Shown piece after piece: positions 8,255-16,138 of a DNA stretch of 25,697 nt. Numbering within the stretch: the stretch's first letter is position 1; the number at the start of each line of letters is the position of its first letter. A program made the position numbers and the translations under genes. The stretch comes from Planctomycetota bacterium (GTDB lineage: Bacteria; Planctomycetota; Planctomycetia; Pirellulales; Pirellulaceae). The notes under the pieces are model-generated. The model saw only the letters and a program-made list of their open reading frames with translations, searched no databases and was not told the DNA's origin. The DNA is taken from positions 1 to 25,697 of the forward strand of contig JAJSAJ010000342.1 of assembly GCA_024274855.1 (NCBI GenBank), written 5' to 3'.

Positions 8255-10390
8255 TCATTTTCCTAACGCGGCAGTGAGAGCAACTCCGAGCAGAAACAGG
8301 CCGATCGAAAACGATAACGCTGCTCCGAGAAATGCCAACCAAAGACGTCTGCGAGATGGTGCAGGACGACGCATGGCATCGATCTGATGGGTTTCTTCAA
8401 GCCTCGCCACGTATTCGGGCCGGTGTCTTCTAAGGTGCTCTTCGTCAACGAGACCCGTGATGGTGGACAGATCCATCGGAAACTTTTCAGGTCGAAAATG
8501 TGTGTTGAAGAAGTGGAAGATAAACAGAAAGCTCGTAGCCAACATCGCTAATTCGACGTGAAAGACCCTGGCCACGTTCAGCGATTCTCCCGAGAAGAAC
8601 CGGCAGAACAGATTCGGATACCACATCACCAGGCCTGAGCCCCCTACCAGAAAGCAAGCAATGCACGCCATCCAGTAGTCGTACTTTTCCCAGTATGTCC
8701 ATCGCTCGAACTTTGGTTTGGGGCCAATACCGAAGAACCAACCTAGCATGCGGAGTAGGTCTTTTCCATCGCGGAGATTCGGAACTGGGGAATCCGGACC
8801 GAAGAAAATCTCGCGCCATTTCAATCCTTGTCGGTGACGGCTTCGAATGGATCGGAATCGGCCGACGACATGCAGGACGCAACAAAGCACGCCCACCGTA
8901 CCGAAGAAAATATGCCAAACGCTGGTGGATTCAAAACCGCCCAGACCGCGTACAAATGTCTGGGCCCAAGGTTGGGAACTGTGTTTCATGGGCAAACCGG
9001 TGATGGTCAACCCGAGAAAAGAAATCAGAAGAGTCATGTACAGGACGCGATTTCCGCGGCTGAACCGAATCAGGACGTGCTGACCAGCAACTAACGTGTG
9101 ATGGCGCCCTCGGTGCAGCACGGAGACGAAGGATCGTAGAAACCACAAGAAAGCGTGAATCGCAAAAAACAGGAAGAAGGCGAGGAACAGGTCTTGTGTG
9201 AACGAGTAGAGGAAATGGAGCGTCGGATACTGTTTGGCATCCTTGTGATTGGCATGAGGGTCGAATTGACTGAAGTTCTTTACCGCATGAAGATGACACT
9301 GCTTGCACGTGGCAAGCCGATTTTCGCCCGGGGCTAGCGAGCAATTCGGATCATCGAGCGGGAGGATATCGTGAGCTCCATGGCAGTCGGAGCATTGGGC
9401 CGCGGCCGTATAGCCCAATTCAGTCAATTTGCCATGTGTGTTCATCTCATAGCGGCTGGTGAGCTTCGGATGGCAGTTTCCACATTGATTGGCAATTTCG
9501 GCTCGGTAAAGACTGGATTCAGGTTTCGACAGGCGGTGTCCCTGGTGGCAATCGGTACAACTCGGGTTGCGTTTCCATTTTTGGCCAGGTACGGCATTCG
9601 CTGTCGCTTGGCCGGGGCCCTTTCCACGACCATGCACACTCTTTCGGACCCGTTCCCCGATCCCCTTGTGGCATTTCCCGCATGTCTCGGCGATATTAGC
9701 GGTGTTGAGTGTCGACTGCATGTCGGCGGCATAGTAAGTGCCATGCGCCCCGTGGCAGTCCGCACAGACGGCTGTAATGAGCAGTCCGGACTTGAATAGG
9801 CCTTTGCCGTGAACGGTCGTCTTATAAGTCGCCAGGTCGTTCTCGTGGCAGCCTCCGCAGAGTTGGACCTGGTGATTTAGGAAAACGGGAGAACGGCTGT
9901 CTTGCACGGGGAGCATGCCGTGCGATTTCATGCCGTGGCACTTTCCACAACCCAGTTGTCGACCGGGGGCGTCCGGGTCGTCGCGTTCAACGTGAGCGTG
10001 AACGCTTTTTCGCAGTTGCAAATCCTGTGCATGATGGCAGACGGCGCAAGTGGTGCGGGTCTCTTGGGGCGTGGTGCGAAACGCCAATACCTTGGAGCCC
10101 TCCAAGACCTTCGTGCAATGCGCCTGGGTGATGTCGAGTGTTGCCGGGTCACCACCATGACAATCGTGGCAATTCACGCCATTCCGTGCGTGGACATCCT
10201 CGGCAAAGGCTTCGTGAGGAACGTAAAGCCGCTGTTGCGAATCTTTCCACAGTTTCGCTTCACCGTGGCACAACGAACACCCGTTCTCTTCCGGGCTCAA
10301 TTGTGAACCGGAAGGGGGTTGCGCGTGCAGCGGCAAAAACGAAGAGCCAACCGCTGAAATCAAGAGGAGGAGTCTGACAAGTAATTTCAT
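8255..10390 (-). CDS. CbcL-like fusion of 11-heme cytochrome c and membrane cytochrome b, paralogue with lost b-heme ligand
   Basis: A 711-residue protein with a good signal peptide (1-23), 11 CXXCH sites (38 to 366) and a C-terminal cytochrome b region with about six helices (about 392-420, 447-468, 492-512, 571-591, 611-631, 682-707). It aligns along its length with the protein at 4661-6733 and shares segments such as GPDSPVPN, FERWTYWEK and RPEKFP. His493, His611 and His626 are kept. The helix that starts MHRVLH in the paralogue reads GNRVLY here, so the FdnI-type first ligand is Tyr451 and the neighbouring His is Asn447. One b-heme is therefore probably missing or differently ligated. The gene lies 45 bp after the response regulator and begins the cytochrome part of the operon. 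A role as quinone/periplasm electron-transfer protein is inferred from CbcL. Confidence 0.9.
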   Translation of the reverse strand: MKLLVRLLLLISAVGSSFLPLHAQPPSGSQLSPEENGCSLCHGEAKLWKDSQQRLYVPHEAFAEDVHARNGVNCHDCHGGDPATLDITQAHCTKVLEGSKVLAFRTTPQETRTTCAVCHHAQDLQLRKSVHAHVERDDPDAPGRQLGCGKCHGMKSHGMLPVQDSRSPVFLNHQVQLCGGCHENDLATYKTTVHGKGLFKSGLLITAVCADCHGAHGTYYAADMQSTLNTANIAETCGKCHKGIGERVRKSVHGRGKGPGQATANAVPGQKWKRNPSCTDCHQGHRLSKPESSLYRAEIANQCGNCHPKLTSRYEMNTHGKLTELGYTAAAQCSDCHGAHDILPLDDPNCSLAPGENRLATCKQCHLHAVKNFSQFDPHANHKDAKQYPTLHFLYSFTQDLFLAFFLFFAIHAFLWFLRSFVSVLHRGRHHTLVAGQHVLIRFSRGNRVLYMTLLISFLGLTITGLPMKHSSQPWAQTFVRGLGGFESTSVWHIFFGTVGVLCCVLHVVGRFRSIRSRHRQGLKWREIFFGPDSPVPNLRDGKDLLRMLGWFFGIGPKPKFERWTYWEKYDYWMACIACFLVGGSGLVMWYPNLFCRFFSGESLNVARVFHVELAMLATSFLFIFHFFNTHFRPEKFPMDLSTITGLVDEEHLRRHRPEYVARLEETHQIDAMRRPAPSRRRLWLAFLGAALSFSIGLFLLGVALTAALGK

Positions 10391-10435
10391 CGCCGGGTAT
10401 CCAGGGTGTCGTTCTATGTTGCGAAAGCTGTTTTG

Positions 10436-11131
10436 TCAGGGCAGTGTACTGTTCTTGCTTGTCGTCTTGTCGGGGGACGATGCCGATCGCCCACCTTCCA
10501 TCGACCATTGGAAAGCGCGGCGACTGACTTCGAGGCTGTTCTTGAGATTCAGTTTTCCTCGGATGCCATCTCGATGTGCCTCGACCGTCTTTTGGCTGAT
10601 GTCGAGTTTCCGGGCAATCTGCTTCATCGTCAGGCCCCGGCCGATCATCTCGAATACCTCCAATTCGCGATTGGTGAGCGCCACAATTGGATCCTCATCC
10701 GGTGCGTGCCCACTTCGTACTCGCCGCAACAGTTGGTCCGCCACTCGGCCGCTCACATAGATTTCACCTCGCAATACTTCGTGAATCGCATCAACGATTT
10801 TCTCCGGTGCCTCCTTTTTGTTGATGTAGCCGGATGCTCCGCAACGCAAGACACGCTCGGCATAGATCGACTCGTCATGCATCGACGAAACGAGCATCTT
10901 GATATTCCTGTCGTGCTTCTTGATTCGCTCGATCAAATCCAAGCCATGGCCGGTTTCGAGCGAGAGGTCAATGACCACGACATCCGGCTGATTCGTCTTC
11001 ACTAGGGCGAACGCGTCGTCGACACCACTCGCCTCGCCGCAGACTTCGAGGTCTTGTTGGCTGGCGACAAGTTGGCGCAACCCTCGCCGGACGATCGGAT
11101 GATCATCAACGATAAGCAGTTTGTAGGTCAT
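10436..11131 (-). CDS. NarL/FixJ-type response regulator
   Basis: A 231-residue two-domain regulator. The receiver domain (about 3-120) has the acidic pair Asp9-Asp10, phosphorylation site Asp55, switch Ser82/83 and Lys105. The LuxR-type helix-turn-helix (about 150-200) contains LTNRELEVFEMI and the recognition segment ISQKTVEAHRDGI. AGGA lies 8 nt before the ATG. It sits between the sensor kinase and the first CbcL-like gene, all on the same strand, so it is the likely partner of the kinase and a likely transcriptional regulator of this cytochrome operon. The C-terminal tail after about 212 is Ser/Lys-rich and not part of the family core. Target sites cannot be assigned from the sequence. 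Confidence 0.95.
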   Translation of the reverse strand: MTYKLLIVDDHPIVRRGLRQLVASQQDLEVCGEASGVDDAFALVKTNQPDVVVIDLSLETGHGLDLIERIKKHDRNIKMLVSSMHDESIYAERVLRCGASGYINKKEAPEKIVDAIHEVLRGEIYVSGRVADQLLRRVRSGHAPDEDPIVALTNRELEVFEMIGRGLTMKQIARKLDISQKTVEAHRDGIRGKLNLKNSLEVSRRAFQWSMEGGRSASSPDKTTSKNSTLP

Positions 11132-11308
11132 GGTTCCGTCCTGTACTCTTGAGGTTAATAGTTAACTTATCGGGATACTACCGGCCGAGCAGGGGGTGAA
11201 GGCCTACCTTACTGGCTTCCCATTCGAGTGGGATACACCCGTGTTTTCCCGAAAACTTGATAAACCGATCAGTCGACAATCTCCAGCATGAAGTTTCGCA
11301 AGGGTGAG

Positions 11309-13033
11309 TCAGGTAGCTCGTCGTATCTTGCACGTGACAGCCGTCCCTCCGTTCGGGCGTTGTCGAATCGTAATCTCGCCGCCGATGGCACGAGCTCGGT
11401 AACGCATGGAACGTAACCCACTTCCCGAACCATTCTCCGCGCCGGTTTGGATACCACTTCCATTGTCACTCACTTCAAGCTTAATCGACTCGCCGGTCGT
11501 TCGAAATTCTACATCGATCGTTTGTGCTCCAGCGTGCTTGACGGCATTGGCAATTGCCTCCTGAGCGATCCGATAGATTTGGATGGGGATATCATCGTCT
11601 TCAATCAGGTTGCTACCGAATGCGTGAAACTGGCACGCGATATTTGTTTGTTTTTCTGTATTGATTGTCAGCAACTCCAAAGCACGTTCGATGTCCGCCG
11701 CGCCGATCTCCAATGGAATCAGACCACGAACGATGTTTTGGATGTGACCAAGCACCTTTGGAATACTGTGTGCCAACTCGGTTGCCATTTCGAATGCGGG
11801 TGACGTGCGGTCCTCGATGCTCATGAGAAGATTCTGAGCCAAATAGCCCATGCCTGTCAGTTCTTGTCCCACACCGTCGTGCAGCTCCTGGCCAATTCGC
11901 ATCTGTTCTCTCACGCCCGTGTGGAGGACTTCACGTTCCAGGCGAGCTCGTTCGGCGATTTCTGTCTGTAGCGCTCTATTCGATTTCGTAAGCTCCTCGG
12001 TTCGCTCTCGGACGCGAGCCTCCAACTGGCTCCGGGCGGCCTGCAAGGCTTCCTCGATTCGAACCCGGTGAATCGCCGCGCCCAAGTCGAGTGACAGACG
12101 CTCGAGTGACTCGACCATTTCCTCAGTTATTGCATTAGGATGTGGATCGGTGACGTGAAGCAACCCGAGGTCGGTCTCGGTAAGCCGGATCGGGATCAAC
12201 GCGGCCGATTCGCACTCGGGCGAAGTGCAGGCGGCCAGGTGACGCCGTGTCGTATCCGGTAGACGAGATAGAAACGTCGAAAACCGTTCGAACAGGATGG
12301 AACCGAAACTGGTCTCCGGTGGAAGTAATGAACCGAAATCACGACGCAGCTGTCGCACGCAAATCGTGGTTTCGAGTGCAGAGTCAGGAAGTCGTTGTGA
12401 ACGGTCGGATCCAAGAGTGTTTGGTGTGTCCGAATTGTCACAAACGGCACACGGCTCGCTGAACACATGGATATGGACGTTGGCGCATCTGGCGAACCGA
12501 GCAATATCGATGGAGTATTCTTCGAGCAGAGGGGCCATCTTCATGTGCCGATTGCCAATCCTGCAGAGCCGACGCGACAGGCAGCGTTCGGTCACATCAC
12601 GACACGTTTCGATGATCAAAACAACTTCGCCGTTCTCGTCGAAAACCGGAGCCACATCGACGGCCACGGATATCTCGCGTTGTTCCGAATCGTGATGCGT
12701 GTGGTAGACCCGTGTTGGGGCCTTGGATTGAATAACTCGTCGCAAAGGACATGCACCGTGCTCGGCTTCAAATGGATCACTGGTGCTGACACACGGGGAC
12801 GTACGGTGATGAAAACAGCTGTAACACTTTATGCGGGCTGAGCTGACGTCGAAGACGCGGCTCTCGAGACGTGCTGCGCGATTGGCCAGCACCACGTTGT
12901 AATCTCGGTCGATGACAGCAAGCGATTCCGGCAGCGCATCGACGACTTTCTGCAAGAACTCATGCGGGAATTCGTCGGGTGATGAGAGATGAAGCGAAAA
13001 CGCTTTTGCCACAGATTCTTCCGGTTGGGTCAT
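11309..13033 (-). CDS. Soluble PAS-GAF sensor histidine kinase (HisKA_3 type), cysteine-rich
   Basis: A 574-residue kinase with no membrane segment. A PAS-like domain (about 25-150) contains cysteines 70, 73, 81 and 95. A GAF-like domain (about 165-328) has a CAVC pair at 195-198 and further cysteines at 183, 269 and 274. A coiled coil (about 325-372) precedes the HisKA_3 box with RIGQELHDGVGQEL, giving His385 as phospho-acceptor. The HATPase domain has RIAQEAIANAVKHA, DNGSGI and GSGSGL. I chose the ATG at 13033 because AAGGCAGG precedes it. An in-frame ATG at 13066 lacks a ribosome site. It probably phosphorylates the response regulator 177 bp downstream, since HisKA_3 kinases pair with NarL/FixJ regulators. 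The cysteine pattern suggests redox, metal or gas sensing, which is inference. Confidence 0.93.
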   Translation of the reverse strand: MTQPEESVAKAFSLHLSSPDEFPHEFLQKVVDALPESLAVIDRDYNVVLANRAARLESRVFDVSSARIKCYSCFHHRTSPCVSTSDPFEAEHGACPLRRVIQSKAPTRVYHTHHDSEQREISVAVDVAPVFDENGEVVLIIETCRDVTERCLSRRLCRIGNRHMKMAPLLEEYSIDIARFARCANVHIHVFSEPCAVCDNSDTPNTLGSDRSQRLPDSALETTICVRQLRRDFGSLLPPETSFGSILFERFSTFLSRLPDTTRRHLAACTSPECESAALIPIRLTETDLGLLHVTDPHPNAITEEMVESLERLSLDLGAAIHRVRIEEALQAARSQLEARVRERTEELTKSNRALQTEIAERARLEREVLHTGVREQMRIGQELHDGVGQELTGMGYLAQNLLMSIEDRTSPAFEMATELAHSIPKVLGHIQNIVRGLIPLEIGAADIERALELLTINTEKQTNIACQFHAFGSNLIEDDDIPIQIYRIAQEAIANAVKHAGAQTIDVEFRTTGESIKLEVSDNGSGIQTGAENGSGSGLRSMRYRARAIGGEITIRQRPNGGTAVTCKIRRAT

Positions 13034-13920
13034 GGCCCTGCCTTGAATGCCACTGGGATCACACATCGCACGCGACGATGTTCACAATAAACGCATGCCT
13101 CACGTGGAATGCTGCCGTTGTTCCAATTGGGGGTGGACTCGCCAGTCGTGACCGAGTTGATCGCCACGAACTAGACTATTGTATTCTAATGCATGGGGTA
13201 TTGTTTGATCAAACTGCCAAAGAAGTAGAGGTGAACCTACTGGAGGGCCTCGGATGCGGTCAATCGGTCCCAATGTCGGGACTATGACAAGCTATGGCTC
13301 TCCGATTGGGCATTTCTCGCCTGCCGAATAGGGAAACGCCCTAGGTAAGTTTTCCTGTTAGTCCGATGTGGACGGAGTGCGTTTTGCGCGATTGGCCACG
13401 TTGCACGGCCGTCGAAGGATCACTTTTGGTGCCCTTTTCGATCTATCGTTCGATGGCAGGTGGACAGTTCGGTCTGGTTGAGGTTTGTTTTTTCGTCGCC
13501 GTTTCGAAACACGTTTGCTACAATAGAGAAGAACTTACCGACAGCGATAGAGTGATCCGCCGTGTGGACATCGGTTGGAATCTGCGACCTCCGTTCGCAA
13601 CGAGCCGGATCGGACTGTCAGGCTTGGCAAATATGAGCTTATCAGTTTCGTGGGCAATGGCCCCACGTAAACCGCCGGGACACGTTTTGTTGCACTTTGG
13701 TGGAGTCTTTCCAGCCTGGAGTCTTCAACGCATTGGGTTCGTGGTAGACTTCAGGAACCGGTGCGACGGCGTATCTGGGGCCAGATGTCGACTGAAGGCA
13801 GGCAGGCATGGTGCGGCCTGGATGCGACGTGTGGATCTATCGTACAGCCTTCAACGAAAATAGTTCGATTGCGGGCGTTTTTATCACGTAGTGGCGGTCC
13901 GACCGTCCGAGGAATGGAAT
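13034..13920. other. Intergenic region between divergent kinase and DUF3352-like genes
   Basis: About 890 bases lie between two outward-facing genes. Open frames here (notably 13366-13863) lack recognisable domains and good ribosome sites. The region holds a candidate kinase promoter with a 12-bp palindrome near 13203 and a CCTAGGT...TTTTCCTGT block at 13339-13362 that recurs near 20639. Nothing else was recognised. Confidence 0.5.
13183..13212 (-). promoter_or_regulatory. Candidate sigma-70-like promoter for the sensor kinase
   Basis: On the minus strand TTGATC (13212-13207) is followed after 18 bases by TAGAAT (13188-13183), which matches five of six bases of the -10 consensus. The -35 box overlaps the perfect palindrome GTTTGATCAAAC (13203-13214), a possible operator. 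Predicted transcription would begin about 140 bases before the kinase ATG. This is a pattern match only, and planctomycete promoters are poorly conserved. Confidence 0.3.
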
Positions 13921-14493
13921 ATGAAGATCGATTATTTTGGATGTCATGTGGGCGAGCGGATTGGCAGTCGATTTGGCTTGAGCGAAATGGTGATTGCCGT
14001 CACCACGGTTCTTGCCACGGCAGCTTTCAGCTGGGGGCAACCTTCGAGTGCGACCAAACTGCTGCCGGAGAACACGGTCGCCTATGTGCGCGTTGCGGAT
14101 GTGCAGGAGTTATTGAAACAACTTGGGGAAACAGCACTGGGACGAATGCTTAGAGATCCCGAGGTGGAACCAATCGCCAGCGATCTTTACCAGTCGGCAA
14201 TAGAGGCATTTCGGGGCATTGAGGACGAGCTTGGTCTTTCAGTCTCGCAACTGCGGTCTATTCCTCAAGGAGAATTGTGTCTGGCTCTGGTGGCGCCGGA
14301 GGATGGGAGTCCGGCTTTGGTTGCGTTGATCGGAGTCGAGAAAGAAGCCGTGAATGCGCGCAAAGTTGTCGAGTATTGGCAGGCCAAGATGGTCGAAGGG
14401 GGCCATGTCAAATCGACCGAAACAGTTGGGAAAATAAAACTGACGGTTCTGAAGCGAAATGGCGAATCAGGGCGTCGAACGGTGTTTTTCTAA
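13921..14493 (+). CDS. DUF3352-like secreted protein, 5' part ending at an in-frame stop
   Basis: The first 190 residues of what should be a gene of about 600 codons. The ATG at 13921 has CGAGGA upstream. A hydrophobic segment (about 21-40) looks like a signal peptide. The mature part begins LLPENTVAYVRVAD and contains IPQGELCLAL, features I associate with planctomycete DUF3352-like proteins of unknown function. The frame ends TVFF-TAA at 14491. The same frame continues without a gap as RDGTIAVTTDLELAKQIL, so a single codon, perhaps an original TAC or TAT, interrupts the gene. It may be a nonsense mutation, a sequencing error or readthrough. Confidence 0.7.
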   Translation: MKIDYFGCHVGERIGSRFGLSEMVIAVTTVLATAAFSWGQPSSATKLLPENTVAYVRVADVQELLKQLGETALGRMLRDPEVEPIASDLYQSAIEAFRGIEDELGLSVSQLRSIPQGELCLALVAPEDGSPALVALIGVEKEAVNARKVVEYWQAKMVEGGHVKSTETVGKIKLTVLKRNGESGRRTVFF

Positions 14494-15726
14494 CGGGATG
14501 GAACGATCGCTGTGACCACCGACCTGGAACTGGCTAAGCAAATACTTTCGCGATGGCAGGGAGAGGAGAATGTCTCGACGCTAGCCGAGAACAAACACTT
14601 TGCCACGATCATGGAGCGATGCATGGTCTCTGGCGATGAGCAACCGCAAGTAACCTACTTTGTCGACCCGTTGGGCGTTGTACGCAGTTTTGCCTCCAAC
14701 AATATGGCGCTTCAGATGGGACTCTCGATGCTTGTCCAGCGAGGACTGGACGGACTGCACGGGTTTGGAGGCAGCCTGCTGCTCGGTGGAGAGCAGTTCG
14801 AGTCTGTTCATCACATGCACTTCCTGGTTGACTCCTCACGGGAAGGGGTGCTTAATGTTTTGGCGCCGAGAACCGGAGACGTTTCACCAGAAATGTGGGT
14901 GCCGAGTGACGTTGGTACGTACTGGACATTGCATTGGGACATTCCGAAGAGGTATGCGGCATTTGTGGCGGCATTCGACGGCGTCCGTGGGCCGGACGCG
15001 TGGGATAAGATGCTGAAACGTTCAATTGTCGGCCAGTTAGGAGTCGACCTGAAAAGGGATGTGCTTGACGCGATGGAGGGCCGAATCACGCGAGTTACCT
15101 GGATGGACAATTCGGCGGAAACGCGACGAGCCGGGACAATGACCGGTCTGAAACTGAAAGATGCTGCTGTTTCTCGGAAGACCCTTGAACGCGTGGTCAA
15201 CAAGAACGCACGTTCACTCTTCACGAAACGGCTTGCCCAGGGTGTTTCCTATTACGAGTATCATTCTCGTTCGGCGCGGAGCGGTGGGGCACCGAAATCG
15301 ACCGCTTCGTATGTGGCAATTCTGGGTGATTACCTCTTACTGAGCGACAATGAGATGTTGATCCAGCGGGCGATCGATACGAAGCGAGGTAGTTTGCCGA
15401 CACTTGGCGATGAACTGGATTTCAAGCTGAACGCCAGTCGCATTGCGCTTCTGCCCGGCGGTGACAAACCGAGTATGATTGCGTTTACTCGCCCGGAGGT
15501 CGGATTACGTGCTTCGTACGCCTTGATCGCGTCCGAGGATACGCGTCGCCGCCTATCGGAATTTGCCTCGAAAAACCGGGCGATTCTCGCAATCAACAAA
15601 GCGCTGACCGATCATCCTTTGCCATCTTTTTCCGTCGTGGCAAAGTATTTCGCGTTCAGCGGTCGGCTGGTAACCGTGGACGTGACCGGAATTCACAGCG
15701 TGGGATTCACGTTTCGACGGGACTAG
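14494..15726 (+). CDS. DUF3352-like secreted protein, 3' part after the in-frame stop
   Basis: This is the direct in-frame continuation of the gene starting at 13921. Taken alone it could start at the GTG at 14512, but that codon lies inside the conserved-looking segment IAVTTDLEL and has no convincing ribosome site. It encodes about 410 residues of mixed alpha/beta sequence with no CXXCH, no membrane helix and no catalytic motif I recognise. The final TAG lies inside the inverted end (ACTAGT) of the repeat at 15722-15857, so the insertion may have set the present C-terminus. Function unknown. Confidence 0.65.
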   Translation, partial: RDGTIAVTTDLELAKQILSRWQGEENVSTLAENKHFATIMERCMVSGDEQPQVTYFVDPLGVVRSFASNNMALQMGLSMLVQRGLDGLHGFGGSLLLGGEQFESVHHMHFLVDSSREGVLNVLAPRTGDVSPEMWVPSDVGTYWTLHWDIPKRYAAFVAAFDGVRGPDAWDKMLKRSIVGQLGVDLKRDVLDAMEGRITRVTWMDNSAETRRAGTMTGLKLKDAAVSRKTLERVVNKNARSLFTKRLAQGVSYYEYHSRSARSGGAPKSTASYVAILGDYLLLSDNEMLIQRAIDTKRGSLPTLGDELDFKLNASRIALLPGGDKPSMIAFTRPEVGLRASYALIASEDTRRRLSEFASKNRAILAINKALTDHPLPSFSVVAKYFAFSGRLVTVDVTGIHSVGFTFRRD

Positions 15727-15857
15727 TGCTGTGTCAGGATTTACTTTGGGGTTGGGCGGCACTGGCTTCGCCAGTGTTCACAAGGCTATGCACGAACGAA
15801 GGCAAACACGGGCGGAGCCAGTGCCACCTCAATTCCCAGCCTTGCCACAGTACTAGT
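15722..15857. repeat. Palindromic intergenic repeat, family 2
   Basis: The arms are imperfect inverted copies. The left arm (15722-15776) runs ACTAGTGCTGTG ... GGCACTGGCTTCGCCAGTG; the inverse of the right arm (15857-15807) runs ACTAGTACTGTG ... GGCACTGGCTCCGCC. The element is about 136 bp and carries no gene, so it is MITE- or REP-like. The rest of the gap up to 16058 holds nothing recognised. Confidence 0.6.
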
Positions 15858-16058
15858 GCTGAAGCCCGTAACGGACTGCCCACGGCGAGAGTGCGTGGAG
15901 GGTTAGTTGAAATTGGGCAAACAAATTCACCCAAAGTACGCCGCATTTTTCAAGCCCCCATCCACAATATTCGGCACCGTTGCCTGCACACGCAGTTGGG
16001 GCGGTTGATCAGCAGGGATCCGATTGGGTGTGGGGCGGCCGCAAATCTGTTCTCAGGT

Positions 16059-16137
16059 GTAGGATGTGACAAGCTCGCGGCATCCGCCTTGGCAACTGGC
16101 AGCCACGGTATTGCGAGCGCCGGCACACCACAATCCG
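16059..16137. repeat. Palindromic intergenic repeat, family 1, copy B (single arm)
   Basis: A 79-bp unit beginning GTAGGATGTGACAAGCTCGC and ending near GCGAGCGCCGGCACACCA. It closely matches the inverted right arms of copies A (4628 leftward) and C (22733 leftward). Only one arm is present. It ends one base before the stop codon of the lipoprotein gene. Confidence 0.65.
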
Positions 16138-16138
16138 G

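Noticed and set aside
12751..12826. Heme c motif in the sensor kinase (CYSCFHH)
   Set aside because: The spacing is CxxCxH, not CXXCH, and the protein is predicted cytoplasmic, so covalent heme c is unlikely.
13366..13863. 165-codon plus-strand open frame
   Set aside because: No domain, signal peptide or ribosome site; composition looks non-coding and the region separates divergent genes.
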